A stretch of DNA of 64,000 bases from an uncultured Prevotella sp. (GTDB taxonomy: Bacteria; Bacteroidota; Bacteroidia; Bacteroidales; Bacteroidaceae): assembly GCA_947164965.1 (NCBI GenBank), contig CAMUYR010000002.1, positions 124,001-188,000 of the forward strand. Reading direction: 5' to 3'. Shown here in pieces: positions 51,073 to 58,423 of the stretch; the stretch's first letter is position 1, and each line of letters starts with the position of its first letter. The notes under the pieces were generated by a model. The model saw only the letters and a program-made list of their open reading frames with translations, was not told the DNA's origin and did no database searches. The translations under genes and the position numbers were made by a program.

Positions 51073-51142
51073 CAAAAGTACCAAAAATCAACGACGATTT
51101 ATCAATTAGATCAAAAGTTAACAAAAAAGATCAAAAAGGATC
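51073..51142 (-). promoter_or_regulatory. DpnD-like gene promoter with three GATC sites
   Basis: -7 box TACTTTTG (minus, 51073-51080). GATC at 51109-51112, 51129-51132 and 51139-51142, spaced 20 and 10 bases, in A-rich context. This repeats the pattern at 47731-47793. Confidence 0.5.
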
Positions 51143-51490
51143 AATTAGAATGCAGAACAACTAAGACTATTCTTTGTTAACTAGTCATTGATACAGCCCC
51201 CCCCCACTTATCGTATTATGCCGTAATATCGCAAGTTTCTTCATTCTCATTTTGTATAATTCGTTTTGCAAAGATAGGAAAAAGAAATTTAAAAACCAAA
51301 GGAAAGTTGAAAATTCTTTGGTATTAAAATGAAAACGAAGTTAAGGGTTGAGGAATGGGGTCGTCGCTGCGCTCCTCAAAATCCATCAAAATCTGAATCA
51401 AAATTAAACAAAATAAAAGAATCCGGGCAGTTGCTCGGATTCGTGGGGGTATAGAGTTTGTTTTGTGATCAGAAGAACCGACCCTCTGAT
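51143..51490 (-). repeat. Gene-free gap holding terminator-linked repeat, copy A
   Basis: 51268-51467 is a 200-bp unit about 85-90 percent identical by eye to 52673-52881. On the minus strand it begins with a terminator (GAATCCGAGCA/TGCCCGGATTC, 51442-51432 with 51429-51419, then TTTTATTTT), continues with four TTTTGA(T) units and GAGGAGCGCAGCGACGACC, and ends with a -7 box TATCTTTG (51269-51276). A run of nine C (51197-51205) also lies in this gap. Confidence 0.7.
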
Positions 51491-51721
51491 CTACAAGTCA
51501 TTCCAAGCCTCTTCGTCAGGTATTCCTTTACCTGTGGCGAAATTGGCTTCAGCCTCGTCAAGCATCGCATTCATTTCCTCCTTAGTATATCGTTTCAACG
51601 GCAGGGTGGCTTCCTGCTTGTCAGCGTATTCCGTCAGGTGCTTACTCACCCAGCGCATGTCGCTTGGTGTCAGCGTACCTATCAGGTATTCAACTAAATT
51701 CGTCAATGTTGCAGTGCTCAT
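51491..51721 (-). CDS. Antitoxin-like small protein
   Basis: 76 residues from ATG 51721, start set by the -7 box TAACTTTG at 51752-51759 (minus). N-terminal helices LTNLVEYLIGTLTPSDMRWV and an acidic C-terminal tail NAMLDEAEANFATGKGIPDEEAW, the kind of tail that wraps a RelE/ParE-type toxin in RelB-like antitoxins. No toxin gene is adjacent, so it may be an orphan or act on a distant partner. Family not identified with certainty. Confidence 0.55.
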   Translation of the reverse strand: MSTATLTNLVEYLIGTLTPSDMRWVSKHLTEYADKQEATLPLKRYTKEEMNAMLDEAEANFATGKGIPDEEAWNDL

Positions 51722-51847
51722 ATTGTTTCCTTTCTTTTTGTCTTTCGCCTGCAAAGTTAGGAATAAGTTTCCAATATTCCAAAAAATCCAAGAAAAAACT
51801 ATCAAAATCCGCATTCTACGGAGGCTAGGAGGAAAGGAGTTCTTAAT

Positions 51848-51911
51848 GGGGGTCGTCGCTGCGCTCCTCAAAATTAAACGAAAATTGGCCAGAAAATTAA
51901 TCAAAATAAAG
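51848..51911 (-). repeat. Terminator-linked repeat, copy D (decayed)
   Basis: The core GGTCGTCGCTGCGCTCCTCA (plus strand) is exact, but the neighbouring A-rich unit is shortened and the hairpin is replaced by a different one (GATCAG at 51919-51924 with CTGATC at 51936-51941). It follows the MNT stop codon. Confidence 0.6.
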
Positions 51912-51944
51912 ACTGGGCGATCAGAGAACCGGTACCTGATCATC

Positions 51945-52259
51945 TTACACATTGACACCTGTCCGCATTACGTCGTCGTAGAGCGGAGACCAACGATCTT
52001 CGGCCATGAGAACTGGCTCGATGAGGAAACTGACCTCGCGGACGTCGCGCCATAACTTCTTGGAAAGTTCGAACTTGCTGCCGCCATAGGTGGGCACAAT
52101 AACGGCCACGTCAATGTCGCTGTCAGGGTTAGCATTGCCCTTGCTGTAAGAGCCGAACATCATGACTTTCGGCTCCACGTCGAAACGGGCGCTTATGACT
52201 CGCTTGTATCTGCGGACGAGTTCAAGGGCCTCGTCGCGGGTAAGTGTCCTTCTATCCAT
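51945..52259 (-). CDS. Minimal nucleotidyltransferase (MntA-like antitoxin)
   Basis: 104 residues. The Pol-beta-type motif GSYSKGNANPDSDIDVAV fits GSX10DXD, followed by a third acidic residue near EPVLMAEDRW. In HepT-MntA systems the nucleotidyltransferase blocks the HEPN toxin by adding AMP to a Tyr. The gene overlaps the upstream HEPN gene by 67 bases, unusually long; a later start is unlikely because the next Met is inside the active-site motif. Confidence 0.82.
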   Translation of the reverse strand: MDRRTLTRDEALELVRRYKRVISARFDVEPKVMMFGSYSKGNANPDSDIDVAVIVPTYGGSKFELSKKLWRDVREVSFLIEPVLMAEDRWSPLYDDVMRTGVNV

Positions 52260-52630
52260 TGCTGTATCTGTTTGGTTTCGTCAATAATTTGTCGGCATGC
52301 CTGCGGAGTGAGCGTGCGGGCAAGTTCTTCTTTGTCTTCAGGGTAGCGGGCCTCGATGTTGTAATTGGTGATGGTATCGAGAAAGTCGCGCTGGTCATCG
52401 CCCATCAGGTCGTATATCCCACTGCCAGTGGCCAGTCGCTGGTGGCTGTGGGTGTATGGCGGGTCGGTGGGCTGTGTAGCACACCAATATGCCTTGAGGG
52501 TCTTTTCGATAACCTGGTGGCACATGAAAGCGACGTATAGCCAGCGGCCCGTTTGGTGCATGGCCTCGGCGGTGTCGAGGTCGTAGTCGGCTAAGTCGAG
52601 CCAGTACTGCACTTGTTCGTCTCTTGTCAT
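52193..52630 (-). CDS. HEPN-domain protein (toxin-like partner of MNT)
   Basis: 145 residues. Typical COG2250-type HEPN: YWLDLADYDLDTAEAMHQTGRW, then FMCHQVIEKTLKAYWC and TNYNIEARYPEDKEEL. The canonical RX4-6H RNase motif of active HEPN toxins is not evident, so it may be non-catalytic or use other residues. -7 box TATCTTTG at 52675-52682 (minus) lies in repeat copy B, about 45 bases before the ATG. Confidence 0.8.
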   Translation of the reverse strand: MTRDEQVQYWLDLADYDLDTAEAMHQTGRWLYVAFMCHQVIEKTLKAYWCATQPTDPPYTHSHQRLATGSGIYDLMGDDQRDFLDTITNYNIEARYPEDKEELARTLTPQACRQIIDETKQIQQWIEGHLPATRPLNSSADTSES

Positions 52631-52672
52631 ATCTTTAATTGTTAATCAATTATCTGTTCCTAATCTTGTCGG

Positions 52673-52881
52673 TGCAAAGATAAAAAAAAGAAATTTAAAA
52701 ACCAAAGGAAAGGTGAAAATTATTTGGTGTTAAAATGAAAACGAAGTTAAGGGTTGTGTTATTGGGTCGTCGCTGCGCTCCTCAAAATCTATCAAAATCT
52801 GAATCAAAATTAATCAAAATAAAAGAATCCGGGCAAGGGTGAATTGCTCGGATTCGTGGGGGGTATAGAGTTTGTTTTGTG
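52673..52881 (-). repeat. Terminator-linked repeat, copy B
   Basis: About 209 bp, sister of copy A. On the minus strand: terminator TTGC/GCAA-type hairpin (52855-52844 with 52836-52825) and T-run serving the lipoprotein gene that stops at 52922, TTTTGA units, the GAGGAGCGCAGCGACGACC core, and the -7 box used by the HEPN/MNT operon. Confidence 0.75.
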
Positions 52882-52921
52882 TGGGCTACCTTGACCTCAC
52901 AGGGGGACACCGTGTGAGCGT

Positions 52922-54928
52922 TTAATTCGTTGTCTTCACCAGGTTCACCGTGCCGAGGTTGGGCGTGTTCGGGTCAATCGCCGTGTTGATAGTGGCCGAG
53001 AAGGTGGCCGTAGGCTGGGCTTGGTTATAGGGGCGCGTAGGATGCTCGCTATCGTCGTAGCCCGTGTCCGTGGAGGTGATGGTGACGGTGGTGTTCGTGT
53101 AGCTGGGCAGGCTGATGGTGACGTTGCTGCCGTCGTGGTACTTGCCCGTGGCGGTGTACGACTGGCCGCGGTAACTGACCGTGATGGTGATGTCGCTGTT
53201 GGCCTCGTTGACGTTGTAGGCGGGCGTAGAAGTCACCGCACCGCCCGACTCCTGGTAGTACTGGTAGTACTTGACCGTGAAGGTAAACTCGGCTGTCGTT
53301 GAAGTGAAGCCGCTGATGGTGCCGGGGGCGACGCTGACGGTGCCGCAGGTGCCGCAGGTGCCGTTCGCGCCCAAGCCCGCGCCGCCCGCGCCGATGTCAT
53401 AGGGGCTGTACGTGCCGCCTGTGGCCGTGCCCGTGCCGCCCGTGATGGTGATGTTGCCGCACGTGTTGGTCCCACCTACATTCCATCCGCCGCCGATGCC
53501 TGCGGCGTTCGTGCCGCCCGTGGCGGTGATGGTGCCGCCGGTGATGGTGATGTCGCCGCACGAGGCTATGACGCTTTCTGCATAGCCGCTGCCGATGCCC
53601 GCGCCGCCGTAATTGCCCGTGGCGGTGATGGTGCCGCCCTCGATGCGGATGTTGCCGACTTGCATGTTCTTGCCGCCGCCGATGCCCGCTGCTGAGCCTT
53701 GGGTGAAGCCTGGGTTAGACGGACTCTCGTAGAGTCCCGTTTCAGCGGTCAGCGCGCCGTTGCCCTTGATGGTGAGCGTCATGCCCGGCGGTCCGACCTG
53801 CACACCGGGATATTCGGGGTGGTATCCTCTCACATAGTTCGTGCCCTCGAGGATAATGGTGGCGTCGCCCGCGCAGGTGATGCCCGCCCACGGCGTGAGG
53901 ACGTCGTTAGCCACGCGACCCGGGATGGTGGCGTCGCTGAGCGTCACCGTCGCCCCAGCGGCTATCGAAATTTTGTAATTGCCGCCGAGCGTGCCTGTCA
54001 GCGTTATGCCGCTGCCCACCAGCAGGTCATGGGTAATGGTCGAAAGATTAATGGTCTTCGAGAACGCCGAGCCATTCCAATGGCGAGAGACGTTGTAGAC
54101 CTTGGCGGTAAGGTTCTGCGTACCGAGGTCGATGGTGCCAAAGAGAGTAGAGGTATTGTTATCTTTTATTTCCATCGTATACGCACCGTTGCCAGAATAA
54201 TACGAGCCGAAAGCGAATGCAGCCACACCGTAGGCATCGGTCTGGAAGAGCACACTAACAGAATTGCTACCATTCTTCTTTAGATAAGCGCGGTAATATG
54301 TACTTGCGGCAAGTCCGCTGATGGTGCAGTTGAAGATGGGAGTATCGCTTGTCAGCGAAAAACTCTTTGTTCCGCTGTTGTAGGCGCCCTGTACCAGCAG
54401 ACCTTTCTCCATCAGTGTATTGACATCAGCGGCAATCATAAAGCTATATTGAATCTGAGGTTCAATGCCATCAGATATACCAACAGCACCAACATTATAA
54501 TTTTCCTCCTGGACGAGAGTGGCCGTGGTCGATTCCAGCGGGTCGCTGCCGAAGTCGTGGTCATTAATAGGGTTTTGTTGTGTGTCGCAAGCATAGAGGG
54601 TGCCCGTGAATGTGGCACTCTTGCCGTCTTGAGAGAGCGAGCCGTCCTTCATGATTAGTGTGCCATACACCCTCGTAAGACCGTTATTCACTTCGCGATA
54701 GATATATAGTTTGTCGCCGGTTGTGAACTTAAGTCTGCGTTTGCCGTTCTCATCTACTACTTGGCTACGGGTCGTAGCGTCATCTGCGAAGCCTGCGCCT
54801 ACGGTTACCATGACGCCCTTTGGTGCAGTCTGTTCCTCAGTCAGGTTATCCTCGTTGGTGCAAGAGGTTGTTGTCAGAGCCAGAGCTGCTATCGTCAGCA
54901 TGCTGGCTAAATATGCGAGTCGTTTCAT
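52922..54928 (-). CDS. Surface lipoprotein with Gly-rich beta-helix region
   Basis: 668 residues from ATG 54928 (ATG 54949 possible). Lipobox TTTSC at about residue 23. Residues 35-150 resemble the fimbrillin/FimB N-terminal beta-sandwich (VMVTVGAGFADDATTRSQV). About 290-520 is a parallel beta-helix built of GG-ITITGGTITATG-type and AGIGGG units. Cys residues recur there (ITCAGD, ASCGDITI, CGNITI, CGTCGTVS). Likely an adhesin or fimbrial tip-like protein. It starts one base after the stop of a 43-codon peptide gene, whose end supplies an AGGAGG. Confidence 0.75.
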   Translation of the reverse strand: MKRLAYLASMLTIAALALTTTSCTNEDNLTEEQTAPKGVMVTVGAGFADDATTRSQVVDENGKRRLKFTTGDKLYIYREVNNGLTRVYGTLIMKDGSLSQDGKSATFTGTLYACDTQQNPINDHDFGSDPLESTTATLVQEENYNVGAVGISDGIEPQIQYSFMIAADVNTLMEKGLLVQGAYNSGTKSFSLTSDTPIFNCTISGLAASTYYRAYLKKNGSNSVSVLFQTDAYGVAAFAFGSYYSGNGAYTMEIKDNNTSTLFGTIDLGTQNLTAKVYNVSRHWNGSAFSKTINLSTITHDLLVGSGITLTGTLGGNYKISIAAGATVTLSDATIPGRVANDVLTPWAGITCAGDATIILEGTNYVRGYHPEYPGVQVGPPGMTLTIKGNGALTAETGLYESPSNPGFTQGSAAGIGGGKNMQVGNIRIEGGTITATGNYGGAGIGSGYAESVIASCGDITITGGTITATGGTNAAGIGGGWNVGGTNTCGNITITGGTGTATGGTYSPYDIGAGGAGLGANGTCGTCGTVSVAPGTISGFTSTTAEFTFTVKYYQYYQESGGAVTSTPAYNVNEANSDITITVSYRGQSYTATGKYHDGSNVTISLPSYTNTTVTITSTDTGYDDSEHPTRPYNQAQPTATFSATINTAIDPNTPNLGTVNLVKTTN

Positions 54929-54929
54929 A

Positions 54930-55061
54930 CTAAATATCCTCCTCTTCATATAATATATCCATGTCTGTATTAGCACTTGCCTGCAATAGTTGCGGCAATT
55001 CTTTCAGTTCGACGACCTGCATCTGGGGCCGTTCGTACTTCCGTTTCTCTTTTGATTTCAT
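54930..55061 (-). CDS. Small peptide (43 aa), Y.RP.M.VVEL family
   Basis: MKSKEKRKYERPQMQVVELK, then ELPQLLQASAN and an acidic tail MDILYEEEDI. Paralogue of the 38-residue product at 57402-57518: they share KR.Y.RP.M..VELKE.P.LL.AS. Similar K..Y..P.M.V.E short proteins precede fimbrillin-like genes elsewhere in Bacteroidales (family recollection, not searched). Too short for automatic callers. The coding end contains AGGAGG 9 bases before the next ATG, implying coupled translation. Confidence 0.7.
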   Translation of the reverse strand: MKSKEKRKYERPQMQVVELKELPQLLQASANTDMDILYEEEDI

Positions 55062-55090
55062 TTTTTATGCTATATTGTGTTAATGTCTAT

Positions 55091-55212
55091 GATTTCGGTT
55101 GCAAATTTAAGAAATTAAAATGAAATAAGGTGTACAAAAATTCAAAATGATGTACAAAAATAAAGAATTAGGTGTACAAATTGTGAGAATTTGTACAATT
55201 TTGAGGGGAAAA
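55091..55212 (-). promoter_or_regulatory. Twin promoter block, copy 1
   Basis: 122 bp nearly identical (about 4 differences) to 57704-57825. Minus-strand features in order: the palindrome TGTACAAATT-ctcac-AATTTGTACA, two direct TTTTTGTACA boxes about 20 bp apart, and the -7 box TAAATTTG (55102-55109). Start near 55097, leader of about 36 bases to the 43-residue peptide gene. Confidence 0.7.
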
Positions 55213-55255
55213 AGGCATGGAGCACAGGGTGACAGGCACCATGTGAGCATGTTAT

Positions 55256-55361
55256 GGGGTCGTCGCTGCGCTCCTCAAAATCCATCAAAATCTGAATCAA
55301 AATCTATCAAAATAAAGAATCCGGGCAAGGTGAGTTGCTCGGATTCTTGGGGGGTATAGGG
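55256..55361 (-). repeat. Terminator-linked repeat, copy C
   Basis: Minus-strand terminator (55346-55335 with 55328-55317, T-rich after) for the lipoprotein gene ending at 55372, then the TTTTGA units and the GAGGAGCGCAGCGACGACCCC core. The promoter half present in copies A and B is missing. Confidence 0.75.
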
Positions 55362-55371
55362 TTGGTGGTGC

Positions 55372-57408
55372 TTAGAATGCGAAGCAGGCGCGGACATGCC
55401 AGGTACCCGTCTTGGCAAGTGATTGGACGCTTGCATTCGTTGTACCATCGTAATAAATACCCTTGGCATTGTCCTCATCTATCGACGTGCTTGTCCAGTA
55501 ATATCCGCCCACTAAGGCAGACTTGACTGTTCCAACAGGAGCAGCTGCTGGTGTGTCGGTATAATATCCCCACATCATGTACTGCCAATCCTTCTCTGAA
55601 GGCAGGCGCCATGAACCACCAGCGATGGCATGATATGTTTGCCAGCTTGGAATAATGGCATCACCTGTGGCCTCGGCAAACGTGGCGTTATATCCGTAGG
55701 CATCCGTCAGCGAGATGGCCATACCATTGGCACAGATGCCGGGCTGAGCACCAACGTATGCAATCATGGCAACGGCGGTGGTGTTTGCAGCCTCTGCTGC
55801 GGCAACGTCATCATAAATAACACCATTATTTCCAATTACTTTACCGACTGCTGCAGCTGTAAATGGTGTCGGTGCCACCGTATACGTCCAAGTGTACGTG
55901 CCGTCGCCATTGTCCGTACGTGCACTGCGGGTGACGGTGTAGCCTGGAGCTGCGAGCAGGGATGTAACGTCAAGCGCGGTAGTGGTTTCGTGGCCGTTGT
56001 TAAACGGCTTATAGTTATTGCACCAAAGACCGCAATCATCGCTGTCACTTGTGGTAACGGTAAGCGTATGGCTGCCGCCGGTGGTCATCAGATATAGGTT
56101 TTTCCAAGAACTAATGGCATCGCCTGCGTCGGTGTTGATGGTGTAGTCGCTGGCAAGATTGACGGTAAGGTTTTCAGTGCCTATGAGGAAGGGGTAACCG
56201 TTATCGTTAGTTGCCGTACCATCGCCTGTGAGGGTTACGATACCTTCCTCTTCCGAATAGCAGAAGAAACCTTCGCTGCTTCCACTGATGGTGGCGCCAT
56301 TGCCTATAACAAAACACCCATCCAGATCAGGTGAAACGGACGATGCGTCGTTGGCGGTGACGGTGGGCACGGCACGCTGGCTTTGCCAAACCATCTCCAA
56401 AGTGCCATAGTAATATTTGCCATTCTGCAGGCCGCTGGCAGGCAGCGACTTCTGGCCAGTGTAAAGGTTTCCGTTGTAATCTTCGGCCGTAAAGGTCAGC
56501 TTGTCGCCAGATTGAAGCTCGGTATTGTCGAAAGCCAGGGTGAAATACACATCGCCATTGGCATCCATCAAAGAAGGATGGCCAATGATACCCATTTCTT
56601 TGTCTGTCGTAACTGTTCTTCCTCCAGTTGATCTATCAAAAAGTCGGTCGCGATATATAAAAATCTCGTGCTCTGTCGAAAGAATCAGATATCGGAGGCC
56701 TGCAGATGCAGGAGTCATAGGACTGCCGGCCTTCGAGAACGAGAGACGCTGACGGAACATAGAGCCGTAGTTGGTAAAACGCACATGGTCGTCCAGAGTC
56801 AGCGTGTTCGTCCCACTCAAAGTCATCGTTACGTCCTCGGCAAAGGCAAAGTCGTAATGTGAGACGCTGTAATCGCTATCGTCATCGCCGGCAGGGTGAT
56901 CTTCGTTCTGCGTTCCGTTCTGGCAATCGTAATAGAACATCATGCCATTTCCTGTTATAGCCTTATAATAAAGTTTGTAAGTGTCGGTGGCGTCAACGGT
57001 AACTGAAGTCCAGGACTTAGTGCCACTATCATAAGTATAGAAACTCAAGTCGCCCGAGAGCGTACACGCCTTTCCCCCATATTCAAGGGCGGTGGGCTGG
57101 AGATGAAGGAATTTGGTACCATTGTGGGCCCAAGCATTCTTTGTGACGTTATAGACGAAAACAGAATCCGACGTGGCGAACGTGCTGGTGGCTGTCGTTT
57201 CGCCAAAGGTTACGGCACGTGTATCTGCACCAACGCCCATGCTGGCAGGGATGCTGACATGATAGACAGGAGCCTCGGCTGTGGGCTGTTCCTTTAAAGC
57301 AATATCTTCATTCGTACAAGCTGCGAAGCCTGCGGTGAGTGCTGCTGCTATCGTCAGCGCACCCAAGATGTTCATTACCTTCTTCATAGTCTTCATCGTT
57401 TTTACCAT
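55372..57408 (-). CDS. Surface lipoprotein with C-terminal FISUMP / C-type-lectin-like domain
   Basis: 678 residues, lipobox TAGFAAC at about residue 31. N-terminal half has fimbrillin-like beta structure (VYHVSIPASMGVGADTRAV). Residues about 380-500 form another beta domain. The last about 140 residues carry a FISUMP-type motif set: GGSWRLPSEKDWQYM, GGYYWTSTSIDEDNAKG and HVRACFAF, a C-type-lectin-like fold also used by variable proteins of diversity-generating retroelements. No reverse transcriptase or template repeat is present. The ATG overlaps the stop of the 38-residue peptide gene (ATGGTAA). Confidence 0.75.
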   Translation of the reverse strand: MVKTMKTMKKVMNILGALTIAAALTAGFAACTNEDIALKEQPTAEAPVYHVSIPASMGVGADTRAVTFGETTATSTFATSDSVFVYNVTKNAWAHNGTKFLHLQPTALEYGGKACTLSGDLSFYTYDSGTKSWTSVTVDATDTYKLYYKAITGNGMMFYYDCQNGTQNEDHPAGDDDSDYSVSHYDFAFAEDVTMTLSGTNTLTLDDHVRFTNYGSMFRQRLSFSKAGSPMTPASAGLRYLILSTEHEIFIYRDRLFDRSTGGRTVTTDKEMGIIGHPSLMDANGDVYFTLAFDNTELQSGDKLTFTAEDYNGNLYTGQKSLPASGLQNGKYYYGTLEMVWQSQRAVPTVTANDASSVSPDLDGCFVIGNGATISGSSEGFFCYSEEEGIVTLTGDGTATNDNGYPFLIGTENLTVNLASDYTINTDAGDAISSWKNLYLMTTGGSHTLTVTTSDSDDCGLWCNNYKPFNNGHETTTALDVTSLLAAPGYTVTRSARTDNGDGTYTWTYTVAPTPFTAAAVGKVIGNNGVIYDDVAAAEAANTTAVAMIAYVGAQPGICANGMAISLTDAYGYNATFAEATGDAIIPSWQTYHAIAGGSWRLPSEKDWQYMMWGYYTDTPAAAPVGTVKSALVGGYYWTSTSIDEDNAKGIYYDGTTNASVQSLAKTGTWHVRACFAF

Positions 57409-57518
57409 TGTTCGGGATAATAATCGGGTCTACTGGCGTCTAACAGGCGCGGTCTCTCTTTCAGTTCGACGATCCGCATAGTGGGCCGATCGTAGGTTCT
57501 CTTAGCTTTTTTGTCCAT
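57402..57518 (-). CDS. Small peptide (38 aa), Y.RP.M.VVEL family
   Basis: MDKKAKRTYDRPTMRIVELK, then ERPRLLDASRPDYYPEQW. Paralogue of the peptide at 54930. The halves up to LL.AS are conserved, the tails are unrelated (here aromatic and Pro-rich, there acidic). Its stop overlaps the start of the following lipoprotein gene, so the pairing with that gene is physical and probably functional. No known function. Confidence 0.7.
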   Translation of the reverse strand: MDKKAKRTYDRPTMRIVELKERPRLLDASRPDYYPEQW

Positions 57519-57533
57519 AGTCAATTATTGAGT

Positions 57534-57653
57534 TTAATATTTTCTGTTGATTCTTACAATGCAATAGATGTAGGCGACCACTGAACATACATAAGCCAGG
57601 GTCAGGGTTGTTGCAAACACGGGGGCGTCGCTGTAGAATTCTGTAATAGTCAT
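57534..57653 (-). CDS. Small membrane peptide (39 aa)
   Basis: MTITEFYSDAPVFATTLTLA, then YVCSVVAYIYCIVRINRKY. One predicted transmembrane helix (about residues 12-32) with a positive C-terminus (RINRK), giving an N-out/C-in single-pass peptide. It lies between the promoter block at 57704 and the 38-residue peptide gene and would be the first gene of that transcript; the other unit has no equivalent. Coding status rests on the intact frame, promoter position and sensible membrane topology. Confidence 0.5.
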   Translation of the reverse strand: MTITEFYSDAPVFATTLTLAYVCSVVAYIYCIVRINRKY

Positions 57654-57703
57654 AGCTCTTAATATTTTAAGGGTTAAGGCTTATGGTTGCCCAAGTCACC
57701 TAA

Positions 57704-57825
57704 GATTTCGGATGCAAATTTAAGAAATAAAAATGAAATAAGGTGTACAAAAATTCAAAATGATGTACAAAAATAAAGAATTAGGTGTACAAATTGTGAG
57801 AATTTGTACAGTTTTGAGGGGAAAA
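57704..57825 (-). promoter_or_regulatory. Twin promoter block, copy 2
   Basis: Sister of 55091-55212, same palindrome, same two TTTTTGTACA boxes and the -7 box TAAATTTG (57715-57722). Start near 57710, 57 bases before the 39-residue membrane peptide. Confidence 0.7.
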
Positions 57826-57849
57826 GGGGGAATGTGTTTCGTTGAGAAA

Positions 57850-57884
57850 AAAATGGCGCGGCACCTGAAGTGGCGTCGCGCTAA
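57850..57884 (-). terminator. Terminator of the 33-aa ORF
   Basis: GC-rich stem GCGCG...GCC (57881-57871) with GGTGCCGCGC (57865-57856 region) on the minus strand, one internal mismatch, then a run of seven T. Confidence 0.65.
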
Positions 57885-57889
57885 TAATT

Positions 57890-57991
57890 TTAGTCGTACC
57901 AGATAGATGGCATCGGTCTCTGTTCTGTTGATTCGACCATTTTGTTCTCGGTCTGCATCTGTTCATTTTTTAGTTCGTTTTCTGTTGACAT
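57890..57991 (-). CDS. Small acidic ORF (33 aa) with own promoter and terminator
   Basis: MSTENELKNEQMQTENKMVE, then STEQRPMPSIWYD. Hydrophilic, Glu/Gln-rich, ends with an aromatic IWYD. A -7 box TATATTTG (58026-58033, minus) lies about 35 bases upstream and a terminator follows 6 bases after the stop, so it forms a complete transcription unit of about 170 nt. It could also be a small RNA with an incidental frame. Not related by eye to the other small peptides. Confidence 0.45.
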   Translation of the reverse strand: MSTENELKNEQMQTENKMVESTEQRPMPSIWYD

Positions 57992-58039
57992 AAGCTAATC
58001 TATTTTGCTGATTTCTAGTTTTTTGCAAATATAGGGAAT

Positions 58040-58222
58040 AATTCCTCTGGTTGTTCTTTTCGCACATTTTTTTTAGGTCTCCTTAACAAAATAGTGGCGT
58101 TTTCGGAATTTTCATTCGGAGAATATTCAGAAACGGGATCTTGGGGGTCGGTTCTCCTGATCATATTAATAACCCAATCCAAGGGCTTGCTTCACACCAC
58201 GAAGCAGGCCCTTTGTTTATTA
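58040..58222 (+). terminator. Gap with a strong hairpin
   Basis: 58181-58193 and 58201-58213 form a 13-bp stem with one mismatch and a 7-base loop, followed on plus by TTTGTTTATT. No plus-strand gene lies upstream, so it may serve as a boundary, or terminate a minus transcript from the 26-codon ORF. Nothing else was recognised in this gap. Confidence 0.5.
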
Positions 58223-58303
58223 TCATCTGATTTGGCTCAACTCCAGCGCCATCAGGTTCAGCTGCTGGCAGTCGGAGGCGGTGAGCATAACACGCTTCAT
58301 CAT
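58223..58303 (-). CDS. Putative leaderless mini-ORF (26 aa)
   Basis: MMKRVMLTASDCQQLNLMAL, then ELSQIR. The -7 box TACCTTTG (58309-58316, minus) ends 5 bases before the ATG, which would put the transcript start at or next to the start codon, as in other genes of this window. No family is recognised. The same frame runs on upstream as a long antisense frame through holB and ricT, which is not real coding. Confidence 0.35.
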   Translation of the reverse strand: MMKRVMLTASDCQQLNLMALELSQIR

Positions 58304-58366
58304 CCCTACAAAGGTAGTGTTTTTTCTTGAGAAAAAGGGGAAAAAGCGTGATTTATGGGAAAATCT

Positions 58367-58397
58367 TTTGCGTTTCCCTCGTTTTTTTGTAATTTTG
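58367..58397 (+). promoter_or_regulatory. Promoter of holB
   Basis: TTTG (58367-58370), exactly 19 bp, TAATTTTG (58390-58397). Start near 58402, leader of about 22 bases. Confidence 0.65.
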
Positions 58398-58423
58398 CAG
58401 CGTATTGTGCGAAATAGTGAAGT

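Noticed and set aside
53233..54283. Several GC-rich frames opposite the beta-helix lipoprotein
   Set aside because: They mirror the Gly/Thr-rich repeats of the sense gene.
42411..58303. A complete prophage or ICE
   Set aside because: Lysozyme and HNH genes are present but no integrase, terminase, capsid, relaxase or conjugation gene could be recognised.
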